This document shows, piece by piece, positions 23,343 to 36,110 of a DNA stretch of 64,000 nt. The stretch is from Watersipora subatra (taxonomy: Eukaryota > Bryozoa > Gymnolaemata > Cheilostomatida > Watersiporidae): the NCBI RefSeq assembly GCF_963576615.1, contig NC_088711.1:38374621-38438620 (forward strand), read 5' to 3'. The notes under the pieces are model-generated. The model saw only the letters and a program-made list of their open reading frames with translations, did no database searches and had not been told where the DNA came from. Every line of letters starts with the position of its first letter. The first letter of the stretch is position 1. Position numbers and translations under genes: made by a program.

Positions 23343-24139
23343 CTGTAACAATAATATATTAATTATCTGTAATTATAGTGAGACTACAATAAGCTATTCA
23401 AGATGCCAAATAGATGTACAAAGGGTACATTGCAATACAAAACGCATAAAATAATTTCTTATAACACAGTAGTAAGGTTCCCCTTAGGCAAGTATAACAG
23501 ATAACTAAACAGTCTCTACAGTATCACTGATCTGTATCTAGTGGATATCAAGTGGAATACTATAAAATATCGTGAAAATGGCAGATTGCAAAGCTCAACT
23601 AGTCTAGCAAACAAGTTATATCCTTAAAAAATATTTGTTAGTTTACAAAGGAGGTAACTCCAAAACTCATTTAACGCTGTGCAGTTCAGCCAATCAGATT
23701 AGAGAGTACAAATGCACAGAGGATTTTCTTCATACATGTATAGTAAATATATTCATCTGTATGCTTATGAGGAAACAACGGTACTTTAGAGAATGCACAA
23801 GTCACCGGAATGAAGGTGCTCTAGGAAAGATTGAGAACTTGTGGCTGTAGACTACTACTGGAGCCAGATTTCTGACTCAAGGCTTCAAGATATAGTCATT
23901 AGTTAAATAGTCAGTAGTTGTTGAGACATACTATCACATTGTAAATTAACAACAAACAAAAGCCATGCAATGGATTCTATTTTTCTTGAATATTTGGGAC
24001 TCTTTATTTATACTGACTTTTAATCTGTATATAAAAAATAACATTTATGCATACTAGAAATTTATGAAATCTGAATATACATTTAAATTCATATTTGTTA
24101 CGGTAATTTTACAACAATTTGCTAATTCATATCTTATGA

Positions 24140-24400
24140 AAGTTTTCACTCAGCTCACCTGTTTAGCCATGTCGGATTTTGTTGCCTTACTTCTTGTCAC
24201 CTTTTATTTAACTTACCTGTTGGGTCATACCTCAAACATAAATTTTACTTTCTATGTCATTTTTTACTCAGCTTACCTGGTTAGTCTTGTTTACGCTGGT
24301 TGCCTTATTTCTTGTCATAAATTATCTAGCACGCCTGCTCAGTCGTGTCTTAGCCATCCACTACACTTTCTGTCATTCTTCACTTTAGACGTGGTGGCTG
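24140..24400. repeat. Imperfect tandem repeat of roughly 60 bp (U2)
   Basis: Repeated pieces like cagctcacctgtttag and gttgccttacttcttgtca make an imperfect array. Counterparts: 58575-58800 (U4), shorter 42360-42480 (U3), absent in U1. The 114-residue open frame over it (24064-24408) is not shared by the other units. Confidence 0.55.
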
Positions 24401-24946
24401 ATCTGTAGATGATGTTTACTATCGACTGTGATTGACCCAGACAAAGGAGAACTTCATGTTTATGGTTGTTGTGCTGACAGAAGACTTTTTATTCTCAGCA
24501 TTCTATAACAATTCCATAATACTAGTATATGAAATATGCTTATAAGATTACATGTATATACATCATTCTTGCTGAAAGCGAGGTTTTGACTTTCAAGAGA
24601 AATGTTGAGAATCGTCTCGCGTAGTTCTACAAGCGGTGTAAACAGAATAGACACAAAGTAAACATAGAGCTAACATGTGGTTAACTTACAACAAATGTAG
24701 ATTGAACGCGGGAGTCAGCATAGATTGAACATTCAGTAAACATAGAGTGAGCATAATTGAGAACGACCGGCAATGTGCTAGTATGTGGAGATGAAAATTT
24801 ACATAGTCATTATATTTAACAGCGCTGAGAATTAGGATGTCCCATTCAGTCCTTATCAAAAATTGGCATTATGAGAAGATGAACCGCTTAGAAACGCCAA
24901 GTCATGTTCTCACTTCCGAGTTTTGATGATTGATGAGTATGAAAAA

Positions 24947-25006
24947 CTATATAAGGCTAACTACTTTACTCAGACATCAGATCAACTACAAGCACAGAGG
25001 AAACAG
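24947..25006 (+). promoter_or_regulatory. TATA box and probable non-coding first exon, copy B
   Basis: TATA box ctatataagg at 24947-24956 and donor gaaacag|gtaaat at 25006/25007, matching the block in the other units. The second donor block downstream (ending 25337) reads gaaacag|gcatat, a GC instead of a GT donor, so any alternative first exon from it would be weaker in this copy. Confidence 0.55.
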
Positions 25007-25631
25007 GTAAATATTTACTATTTACTCATGTATATTATTAATGCGGATTTTTTAAAACAGAAGATAGCTCAATAGAAAGGTTAAAGTAGCACTACTGAAA
25101 CTGAAGATTAGCTGTTATATACATCATTTTATAAGTTAACATCTAAAGAAGACAGCAATCAACATATAGTCAGCATCTCAGTAGTTGCTAGTCTAACAAT
25201 AACGTTGAAGATGAACTACTAAAAATTTTGGGTCACTTTTTAACTCTTAAATATTGGTCGATAAAGTATATTGAAAAATGCAGAAGACCAGTTAGTCGAT
25301 GCAAGTATTAGTTCACCTGTAAACACTGAGGAAACAGGCATATGTTTAGTATTGAGTCATATATATATATAATATTAATGGGAGAGATTTCCCTAAGTGA
25401 GAAATACACAAACTAGTTTGGTAATGGGTTTAGCATACATTGCTGAGGTGGCAGGGTAACAGCTGTTTAATATATCATTCTATTAGTTTAAATTTGGAAG
25501 AGATAGCAGCTAAAATACTAGCCTATAACTCTCTACTCTTAGTCCTATTACGTTGGTTAATTGTATCCATAGTACATCCCTGTATCTTGTAGGTTTACAG
25601 ATTCTCTCAAGTCTACACATCTCCTACAATA

Positions 25632-26788
25632 ATGAAATTTTTGGTAGTATTTATGGCTGTCTGCCTTGCTTTCCATCAAATCAGTGCAAGCGGCTATCAA
25701 GGCAGCAACAGTTTTGGCAACTCTAGGTATGTGTGCTTGTTTTTCTTGTTTTCGGTGTCTTGTTTTCTGGTTTTTTTTGTTTTTTTGCTGATGAAAGAAT
25801 ATTATTGTTATTTTAAACAACGTAAAGAAGATTTTGTTAGTCACTTAAAATCAACAACCGTCTGCAACCCTGTCAAGTATTAAAATATGAGCGTATTTGT
25901 GTACCTTCAAACCTACACCTATGCTCATACCGCTGAAACTTTCAACTAGTCTTATTCTTCCCATAATGCAACATCAATATTTCATATTTTATATATCATG
26001 CTTCAGAGTTGGAGGAGCAAGATCTGGAGGATCACAGAGTGGGTTTGGAGGAGAGCTTGGACAAGGATTTAGTGGTGGATCCAGCAGAGGCTTTGGTGGA
26101 TCCAGCAGAGGTTTTGGAAGTGGATCAAGCAGAGGCTTTGGTGGATCGAGCAGAGGCTTTGATGGAGGATCCAGTAGAGGTTTTGGGGGAGGATCTAGGC
26201 AAAGGTTTGGAGGAGGATCTAGGCAAGGGTTCGGTGGATCTAGACAAGGGTTTGGAAGCGGAGCTGGCCGTGGTGGTTTCAGCAGCGGAGGCAGAGGGGG
26301 ATTTAGCGGAGGTTCTGAAAGAACACATGGAAGATGTAAGTAATAATATTTCTAACAGCATTTTTCTTTCAGTTAGTGTAGTAATGAACCTTTATTGCCT
26401 CACAGAAGGATACGTACTTGTTATAGCTTGTGAATATATGTATATCTATTAAAGCTTTTAATATTCTCATGAACACCTGAAAAAGTATTTACAGAAGTTG
26501 TAAAGAAAAACATAGGTTTTAGCAAATTTCAACATGAATTATTTTGGCGCCTTTTTTAATAATTTTTTAATTTAATTTTTAAATGATAACAAAATCTTTT
26601 AATACTTGCCAAAACTGGCTAAATCTGAACTTTTATTTCTGATAACTATTGCACAACAGCTGCTACTGTGTGTCTATGCTTCTAATGACTGTTCACATTT
26701 TGCACAGCCTCTACGTCTATTTTTCTAAAGGATGTTTGTTATTTATTTCATTATTGACTGTCAATTTGATAATACTTTTACAGACTAA
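25632..26788 (+). CDS. Secreted glycine-rich repeat protein, copy B (three exons)
   Basis: Exons 25632-25726, 26007-26335 and 26784-26788 give 142 residues with the same phases as copy A. The signal peptide is identical to copy A over residues 1-19. The mature chain has one repeat fewer (an in-frame 24-bp loss near the C-terminal third, where a GSSRGFEG block is missing), a GGEL variant near the start of the repeats and SERTHGR instead of SGRTHGR near the end. Introns are 280 and 448 bp. Intron 2 has no transposon and so shows the empty site for the insertion in copy A. All splice sites are canonical (acceptor cttcag for exon 2, tttacag for exon 3). Confidence 0.8.
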
Positions 26789-26958
26789 ATCTATGGACAC
26801 CCTTTACAACCTGCCTACACTGACTTCCTGCTGTCATATCTGATTGATAGGATGTTGAACATTTCATTTATATGTTAATGTAATATGTGAATACTAAGTT
26901 ATACCTCTTTTAATGTTTGTTTTCTTTTTTTACCATTTCTATCACTTGTTGATTTCAA

Positions 26959-26964
26959 AATAAA
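26959..26964 (+). terminator. Polyadenylation signal AATAAA, copy B
   Basis: AATAAA in the same context as copy A, about 170 bp after the stop codon. Confidence 0.65.
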
Positions 26965-29048
26965 TGTATTTGTTTTATGATATTACTTTATAATAAGTTT
27001 ATATTGTTTAACAACTAAAGTCATGCATCACAAGCAAATAACTAAACTTTTTAACATAAACTAAGAAATTAAATAAGTAAAAGGTTGGCAGGTGAGCAAG
27101 GATTAGATAACAGCAGTTACAAATATTAGCTGAAATGTTATTTAGTTGTTGTATTGGATAGGATCTTAGTAAACTTGATTTAAGATATGGTTTCACCATG
27201 TTTCTTGTAATGCAAACCAACAGCCAAAAACCAACAAATAAGGAATGGCATATGTTTACCTTATAAGCCAACCATCTTAGGATTAAAAGCAAGAAATGAC
27301 CACAATATTAGTACAGTAGACTATATTTTTTACAGTTTGTGCTGACTCTATAAACAAGCGGAAAGCTAGCAAACATTGAAAATACTTGATTCATATATTA
27401 GTTCCTAGCAGTTGGAGAACAATTCCCACAAAACCTACTTAAAAACAAAATACAAAACAAGCTGTTATAGCAAATGCAAGGCCAGAGACTGCCATGCACT
27501 TTCAAAAAAATATTTGTATTTTTTCAAGCTGACCTCAAACAGGACTAGATGGCATAAAAAATTTATTTACAGTATCAAAAGTGAGGATTAGGTTTAAAAA
27601 TTTACAATTTAAAAGACAGATTATGTCTCAAACAATCAAGTTGTGTGATTACCTGTCAAACTTCAGATTGGCCTGCTTCGTCAGTTTGATTAGGTGAGTG
27701 CTTATAGGTTGGTGGGTGTTTTTGACATCACCATAGGTCTTTTTGGTAATTGTGCCCTCCAGTCAATTGTCCACTTGTTAGGCACATTAAACACTACATC
27801 ATGGCAGCTCATGAAAAGATACCCACAAGTTAAGAATGTCTGAATTACTCATCTGTTTCACTGTCATACTTCCTTCCAAACAGACAAGAAGCACCACTAG
27901 TGTTCTATTTTAAATATAATGAGTGTCTATGCTTTCAATGGGGCTTCTTTATAGAGTTCCAAAGCAAATATATTGCATCATTCTAAATACATGTATCTGT
28001 ACTAAAATAATTAAAATTTGGGAAATAATGAGCTAAGCTTTTATGTCGTGGCTGTGATGAAAGAAGGAGAAGATAATTTATATGTACATGTAATTGGATA
28101 TCATATCTCTTGTCTAGGGCCACATTATTATTAGTCATTGAATCTGTTTGCTTTAAAAAGCTTAAAAATATATCTACAACTGATCAAAAAGTGAGAAGAT
28201 GAATTAATTGAATACTGTTCATTATGTTTTTCCTGAAATGCTAGCAGTAGCTAAATTCAGTGTTGGTTTATCGTTCCAGGTCCTAAAATTTAGTCCAGCG
28301 AATAGTTTAGGAATGCTACATGGATGTTTATATGCTGATGGCTTGAGATTGGTTAGACTTTGTTGTGAAATTAACAACTTAAACTGAGATACAAAACTAC
28401 TGGCACGTACACAGGTGGTGCTTTCAGACAAATTACACTTAACTTCTTAGCCTAAAAAATAGTAGTAAACAATCCGTTCAAACTAAACTGCTACAAAACA
28501 AACTTGTAAAAAATTATCAAATTATTGTTGTTGAAAAAGTAGAATGTAGATGTGTATTGGAATTTTTAACAAAGAACAGTTCATAACAGCTGACTACGTG
28601 AGTGAAAAGCATAAACAAAGGTTTGCTGCCCATCATAACTTACTTTTTATGCATTAAAGTAAAAGTATTACAGAACATTAGAATAGAGAGATTAAATTTT
28701 ATTTGAATAAATAATTTTTAATAACAACTTATTACCAAAATTATTTCTATTAAATATATTAATATTATTTTAAAGTATAATACTCACCACTCATATCCAT
28801 AGTCCCATGACATTATCAGCTGAATACTGCACATAGAAATTATTTTAATTTACACTAACACAAATAACTAACCTAACATAACTTTAATATCTAATTTAAC
28901 AAGAATGTATTTGGCTACCTTTATTTATTTAAGTTTAACAGATATATATTCTTATTTAGTTTATGTTAAAGTATGACAGCCAGCAGCGAAGTAGACTGTC
29001 ACAAAGTAGAAAAGAGAGTTTACATAGTTATTGTATTTATTCAGACTC

Positions 29049-29072
29049 AAAGATGAAGATATCTTCATCTTT
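29049..29072. repeat. 24-bp perfect palindrome (U2)
   Basis: aaagatgaagat followed by its inverse. An identical palindrome is at 48103-48126 in U3. Confidence 0.8.
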
Positions 29073-30770
29073 CTTCATCATGCAAATCCTATATTAAAGT
29101 GAAAGATGAGTCACTGTTAAATGTAATGTCCTACATCCAAATATTGACAGTTAATACATATTGAGGAGTTGGAAAAGACAGTGATTGAATACAGACATTA
29201 GCTAAACAGCAAACATATAGTAAACAGATAACATACAGTAAACAGGTTTTGCCATTGGATTATCCAATTTTTGTAAGTATATAGACTTCAAGTAATAAGT
29301 AAGTAAATATGAAAATCATTTTAGTTTAATGTAAGGTGAGTGCAACACTATTGTGACTAAAATTGTTTACTTTTGTATACAGACTTTTGTTTGATATATG
29401 TGCCTAAATTTGCTTTTGAATTATAAAAAGCAATCAGATGATCGTGAACTAATGCATGCTTACAAAATATTGTGTACTCAAAGATCTTTAAAAGAAACAG
29501 GCTAATATAAACCAATTATCTGGCGATTAAAGCTTAGAAACTATGATTATGAGTATATAGCTGTTCATCCATTTAGAGATGGTAGCCTCAGTTGGTGACT
29601 CTATATCTCCAGGAACTGGTATTACCTATTATTATTCATATAAGCTAACAACTGTATCAATCACTCTTTATGACAAAACATGTCTAACAACTATTCAGTG
29701 ATATTCAGTTGTTTTTAGCCTTTTACCACTTCATTTTGTTGTTTATGAATTGACAGCGATGACTTCAATGACCCTGTTGCAAACAAGAAAGTTGCAATTG
29801 AACAGAAGTAGAGTTACTGTATGCCGCAACTTCAAAGACAATGTACGAAATCTCAAATATAACAGCAAAAATGTAATTAAATTAACTTTATTTGAAGTTT
29901 ACTTAAGTTAAAACAGACAAGTCATAACTTTATTATCACCTCAACCTGCATTTCATATCCACTATACTAGCAAGGATATCCATATACAGCTATCAGCATG
30001 TATACTCATACGTGGAGTAGATGCTGAACTTTTTCACTTATTAATTGAACAATTCATATTACCAATACTTTATTCACGCAAGAAGCTTAGCAAATTCTTG
30101 CAAATAATTCTTTTGAACTATTTGTCCTTGACCTTTTGCAGATCAACAGAGTGTTGCACATTTCACCCTGTTACTTTTAGCCTTGATTTGTATCAATAAT
30201 ACTAAATATTAATTTTTATTGTGTTAAACTTTGTTAGTTGCTTTCATTGTGCATTTTAGTTTATAAATAAAAATTATAAGCTGAATGAATTATATATAAT
30301 TCAACAAACAATAAAAATTACAAAAACAGATAAAGAGAACTAACAGCTGATGAATTTCAGTTTTGCACAATGCCATAGAATGCTTCTATAGTGTCTACCA
30401 TCCACTCCATCAAATGAGACAATCAAGTGTCAGTGTCTGAAGGTAGCAGTAAGTGTCCATATATTTAGTCTGTAAAATATGAATCAACTGATAAGTACAG
30501 TAGCATTAATAAACCTACAGTGAGTTTAGTAGTTGACTTAGAAGAATAACAAACAAGACTAGGGAATTATTCACATAAACCAAAATAGCATTAATATTGA
30601 TACCAGAAATATATTTAACTATTCTTATTGCCTCATATTTGAAGAAATGTACATGTATGATAGTTATTACACTATAGCTTTTCATAAGATGCAGGTACTA
30701 TGATATATAATTTGTAATACAGTTTAAGGGTTATGAGTTCAATGTATATTAGGTACATGTATATATAGTT

Positions 30771-30773
<3 letters not shown>

Positions 30774-30826
<53 letters not shown>
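30774..30826. repeat. AT dinucleotide microsatellite
   Basis: Perfect (AT)n of about 53 bp between 'caac' and 'gttaaac'. Absent from U1 and U3 at this position. Confidence 0.9.
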
Positions 30827-30829
<3 letters not shown>

Positions 30830-31105
30830 AAACAACTTACTGAAATATACAACTTTGAAATGATGAAAGGGCAAATTCAGCCATTCTGTAACTAAACTTG
30901 AACAAGTGTTAGCTATAAGCAAGAACACCAATAACGTTACTCATGGTCATGCCAAATGCATCCTCAAAATACTTGAGTTAGTTATCACAAGGAGAAACCA
31001 TTAATCATTAAATACTGTTGGCACTGTTCATTAAGCTATGAGACAACAAAAGTTCTTATGTAATTTAATTATAAAGAAAGAACTTGATAAAATTTTTATA
31101 CTTAC

Positions 31106-31848
31106 ATCTTTTTTGTTGAGCCTTTTTTAGACTTTGCTCCAGACCCTTGGTTAGATCCCTGTCCAATTCTTTGACCTGACTGATGTCCAAACCATCCACT
31201 AGCTTCTCCTCTAAACCTTTGGCTAGCTCTTCCTTCATACTCGCAGTTAAACCCCTTCCCATCCCTTTGATGTGAATGAGATGTGAACCATTGTCTAGCT
31301 CCTCCAATTCCTTGGCTAGATTTTCCTCCCATCTCTTGGCTGAATCTGTCTCTAACTTTTTGGATGAGATGAGATCTAAAACCTTCATTAGCTCCTCTTC
31401 TAAATCCTTAACTGGCTCTTCCTTCAACATCTTGGCCAGCTCTTCTCTTATATCTCTCTCCAACTGCTTTCTGTAGTCTTGCAGATCTTACTCCCATAAA
31501 CTTACTCTTTTTGACTCTGAAGTATCATAACCAATCTATAAGACGTCTCCGTTAAACTAGCAAAAGAATAGACAAAAATACAAAGATTAAAGTTTAAACA
31601 GGAATTCATGTACATCTGAATATAAATAACTCAAATTGTTTTAGAAGGTTTGTGATATTAGGTGACTTACTAACACTAGCTGCAATTTCTCACAAGAAAA
31701 ATAGCACATAATCAATACTAGCAATGAAGTTGAGATGTAAATTCGCCAACCTTGCCCAAAGTTACTAACGCTGTCGCTGCCATAAAAGTAATTTGCTCTG
31801 AAGGAAAGCGAGGCAGAAAGCCATAAGTGCTACCAAAAACTTCATCAT
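31106..31848 (-). pseudogene. Inverted, decayed paralog of the glycine-rich gene (U2)
   Basis: Minus strand. The signal-peptide exon starts at tandem ATGs (31848 and 31845) and reads MKFLVALMAFCLAF, close to the plus-strand genes, but an indel then shifts the frame into a stop. Exon 2 equivalent runs 31516-31106 with acceptor cttcag and donor agat|gtaagt kept. In the glycine frame there is an in-frame TAA (after GRAS) where U3 has a CAA codon. The alternative acidic frame is open for about 130 residues (Glu/Lys/Leu rich). No exon 3 was identified. Probably a pseudogene. Confidence 0.68.
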
Positions 31849-31999
31849 GATAGAAGGTATCTAGACATTAGAGAATCTGTAAATCTACGAGATACAGGGA
31901 TGAGGTGGTAAAAATTTGTACTTTAGTTATAATCATTCAAAATTATAACAGATAAACAGAAACAACTACTGAAATGCTGACCATAAGTTAGTTGGTCTC

Positions 32000-34900
32000 T
32001 TCTTTAGATGTTAAATTGGTATAATGATGTGTATGCAATATAACAATATACATAATTTTATTGAATGCGTGAAGTATATTTGTGAAAATATTTTGATGAA
32101 TGAGGGTGCGTGAAAGTGTAAACAGAAGCCATCTTGTACAACTACGTCCTATTTGAGCCGTTTTGGAAAGAAATTCTAATCTACGTCGGTCTCGTGATGG
32201 CGGCGATTAACTGTTCGTGTTTTAGCTTTTAAGAGCTTGTAATCACATTTCCATATATTTTGCGTCTACAACACAGCAGAGTAAGACATAGTGAATCTTT
32301 TGATACCAAATAGCTGTAATGTGAATTTTGTTGCTAGTCAATCTTTAAAGAATGTAAGACTATGTTACAAGCTCTGGAACATTTACTTTAATAGCTTTAG
32401 TTACGCAATGACCTGTAATTTGTTAACATAATTAACGATACTATGCTCTGCAATGATAATCAGCTTTTAGCTTGTTTTTAGTTAGATGTTGCACTGTATC
32501 CTTAATAATAGAAGTCAATGATGGTACAATTAAAGTCTTATAAAAAACTGGACCGTGAAAATGTAAACAAATCTGCTTCAAAATTATAGACAAAGTTCCA
32601 GAAATAGTTTTGTCAATATAAAATAAGCACATTAGTAAAATAATATGTGAACTGAAGCACTTAACTGCAGTCGTAAAACCTTCTATTGTACTGACCAATA
32701 GTAACAAACAACAGCTATAAAAGTTTTGAGTAAAAGCCTTTAGGAAACCTTCTAGATCATCTGTCTAATAGACTAAGTTTTGGCAAAAAGAGGTTTGTGT
32801 TTATAAAACTTTAGGCTTCTATTCTAAACATCTCAGTTCGATCTATAAGAGCTTTTTAACATGTAGGCCTACTTCAGTAAAAAACTAAATCTCATTTTAA
32901 CCACCAAACCTGAATTAACTATGAGATATGAATACCTCTTCTTTTCTTTATCACTTAAAAAGTGACAAAGGAAAAGAAAGATTGCATCAGCATATATTTT
33001 GCAAAGTTCACCCTGACTTGGAACTCTCACTAGAAGTCAACATCATTATTCAGTGCCATCATCTTTCATGACAAACAGTAGTACAGTTATGATTGATTAC
33101 ATATTAGTTTATAATCTATCAATCAACAACCGTTGCTAGAGGTAGCAGTATCCTGCCATCCACTACTGCTTCTTGGTAATTAATAGTGAACAGGGTCATA
33201 CACTGGGACATTTTGTCGAGTCTAGGAATTCCACAAAAGTAATGGAAAGCAAAAGTGTGAACTGAACTAAGAGTTAAGAGTTATTAGACACAGTTATACA
33301 AAGCTGTGTACATATTCTTACAGTAAAGCCTCTTCCTCTCCTATCAACCAGCCATGTTCAAGTTACTATCTTTAGTATTAACTTGGTAGTTGCTTATCAG
33401 CCTAAATAAACCTTTTTCTGTAATAAGGCAGGCAATTCTAAATATTATGTTTTCTACTGAAGTTATAGGTTGCTTTTGCTGTTTTAGCTCTAAACTTTGT
33501 AAAATGAAATAGAAAATAATTTTTGTACAATAGAAATATTCAGCAAAACTTATTTATTGTTTTACATGTTTAATTTTGCTGTTTTACAAACATGAGACTT
33601 CAGTAGTAAGAAGAGCAATGATGATTTTAGCTGAGGCTATGAAAATTCTAACGAAGTCTCATTGATTCTAATTTCAAGAGTGGTTTTGTGGAGTCACACT
33701 AAAATAATATAATAACTTGAAAATTAAAGCTCAACTTTATCTGAGGTTTGATTAGAGCTTCTTAAGAACCATATAGAGCTGTCTCTTCTCAAAGAGATAA
33801 AAGATGGTTATTTATAAAACTTAATGTATTCATTAAAATATCTCAACCAAGTCTATAAGCTGTTCAACAACTACTTTAGCAAAAAACTGAAATTTCAATT
33901 CAACAGCCAACTTGCAATAATGATTCATTTAAAAGCGGCTCAAAAATTTCAACACCGTAAAGATTTTGTAAGTTCTCTTAGATGACGAAACCTAATTAGA
34001 ATTCAGTATCCACTTTTAGCTTCATCACCTCTCGTGGTACAGGGTATCACAGTTTAGATTGATTGATATTTAATTAATGTATGGCCTGTTACAGTAGTAC
34101 TGATATAATCGAGAGATTATACAATAATTTATGATCTGTCAGGAACCTTGTTATTGGCATCAGTCTCTGGCATCTACATGTAGTAATCTTAGGAGCCATG
34201 GTCATCAGTTTTATGATTCAAAAAAACAATAGCATAGACATTTGAGTATGTGCCTTGAGTGGATGCTTATAGATATCATCTACATTAGAACATTTTTAGA
34301 ACTCATACCTATAGAGGCGGCGGTTATAAATAACCAGATACAGATCGTATCCACAGATCACCACTAAAAACTATTTTCATCCAGGTACCAAAACAGATAT
34401 ACGCTGCAATGTTTATTGCTACTTGAATGTACAGTACATAAAATATAAATGTATTAATTTTTAAATATTCATGAGAAAAAAGCACAAGATTTTTTTGGTA
34501 ATATTTGTACACAAAAGTATCACATTCTGATCCTGGTAGCTGGTGATCGTTATAATTGTTTTATTTAAATGGGACTAACCACACATGTTACTTATATGAC
34601 TAAAAAACCAAGTTTGCTGACTTTATCAGCTGTGTTTCTCAGATATGCATAAAAGACATTTGAGCAGTAATAAACAAAATTCATTAAAACTACATAGTTG
34701 AAAAATAAACAAACTGTTTTATCTTACAGTGATCAGTTTAGAAAACATAAACTGTTACTGTTAGAAAGAGCCGTACGTCTCTACTCATAAACTTGATGTC
34801 TCTATTACAAGTACATGTATCTCAGTTAAGCCTACATGAGCTGCTTCACGTCTACTTCAGCAAAACAAATAATAAAACTTTATAATTACAATATTAATGA

Positions 34901-35490
34901 GCACAGAGCATAGAGTTGGCACAAAACTATTAAACTTGTATAAAAGCAGGTAAAATTTACATTATAACAATTTGAAGCAGTTTGAACACACTTTTGTCAG
35001 CGTTTTAATAACTTACATCACCATTTTTACAAGAAGCAAGTTGTTTCTTTTTCAAGCCGATTCGGTTATAGTAAATTTGAGAGTAACTTTTTATTTTTAT
35101 ATAGCTACGTGGAGAGTGCCAAGAGATAATTAGATTAAATTAAAAAATGACTTTTCACTTTCCATGCAATAGCTATATAGCTATAACTATAACTTCAGCT
35201 ATAGTTATAGCTACAGTTGAAGTTATAAAAATGGCTACAGCTGTAATTGTTGCTATGCTGAGTAGAGGGTGTCAAGAGATAATCAGATATTGCCTTCAGA
35301 AATAAAATTCAATGCCTTCAAATATTTTTACTTATTGCTTTCCTAACATAGATAATCCCCTTATGAAACACTGGCTGCTAATACCCATATACACAAATAA
35401 GCCAGAGCAACAAAGATTTCTTGAGAATTATCTTTCATACTGTAAAATAATTTCAAATTTGCTGCTTCTATTGCAACTGTTGTGCTGCTC
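32000..35490. other. Non-genic spacer, U2, right part
   Basis: Homologous to the right parts of U1 and U3. At 32025-32340 it carries a U2-only sequence of more balanced composition (includes gatggcggcgatt), origin unknown. No gene seen. Confidence 0.5.
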
Positions 35491-35498
35491 AGACTATG

Positions 35499-35568
35499 CA
35501 TACACGCACACACACACACACACACACACACGCACGCACGCACGCACGCACGCACGCACACACACGCG

Positions 35569-35617
<49 letters not shown>

Positions 35618-36110
35618 GCACGCACGCACACACACGCGCACACACACGCGCACACACACGCGCACACACACGCGCACACACACGCGCACACACACGCGCA
35701 CACACACGCGCACACACACGCGCACACACACGCGCACACACACGCGCACACACGCACACACACGCGCACACACACGCGCACACACACGCGCACACACACG
35801 CGCACACACACGCGCACACACACGCGCACACACACGCGCACACACACGCGCACACACACGCGCACACACACGCGCACACACACGCGCACACACACGCGCA
35901 CACACACGCGCACGCACACGCGCACGCGCACGCACACGCGCACGCGCACGCGCACGCACACGCGCACGCACACGCGCACGCACACGCGCACGCACACGCG
36001 CACACACACGCGCATACACACGCGCACACACACGCACACACACACGCACGCACACACACACACACACACGCATGCACGCACGCACACACAAACACACGCA
36101 CGCACATACA
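35499..36110. repeat. Alternating purine-pyrimidine array, CA/CG rich (U2/U3 boundary)
   Basis: About 0.6 kb of almost unbroken purine-pyrimidine alternation: (CA)n and CACG pieces around a core with period 12 (cgcgcacacaca), about two dozen units, plus a CGCACG-rich zone near 35910-36000. First break in alternation near 36091. The other boundaries hold only short forms (61-95, 15720-15745, 55040-55062). Long open frames across it are artefacts of the repeat. Confidence 0.9.

Larger units (their letters stand above)
26990..31080. other. Non-genic spacer, U2, between copy B and inverted paralog
   Basis: Duplicated spacer. Contains the repeat at 28097-28270, a roughly 1.4-kb stretch (28640-30030) shared with U3 but missing in U1, the palindrome at 29049 and the AT tract at 30774. 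No gene seen. Confidence 0.5.
15720..36098. repeat. Tandem segmental duplication, unit U2
   Basis: Longest unit (about 20.4 kb). It begins at a short CA/CG microsatellite (15720-15745) and ends in a 0.6 kb alternating purine-pyrimidine array (35499-36110). It carries gene X exons (17995-18192, 23252-23342), glycine-rich copy B (25632-26788) and an inverted decayed paralog (31106-31848). It holds the fullest accessory block (about 17945-22125) with several tRNA-derived SINE-like pieces, a 662-bp inverted-repeat element and two minisatellites. About 315 bp at 32025-32340 replaces about 620 bp shared by U1 (11955-12575) and U3 (from about 50180). Confidence 0.85.

Noticed and set aside
23635-23850. 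Open frame of 71 codons with a counterpart at 58050-58268
   Set aside because: Broken by indels in U1 and U3, and most differences between the two open copies change the amino acid; no sign of constraint.
24064-24408. 114-codon hydrophobic open frame in U2 resembling a membrane protein
   Set aside because: Lies on an imperfect tandem repeat of about 60 bp; not open in U3 or U4 and absent in U1.
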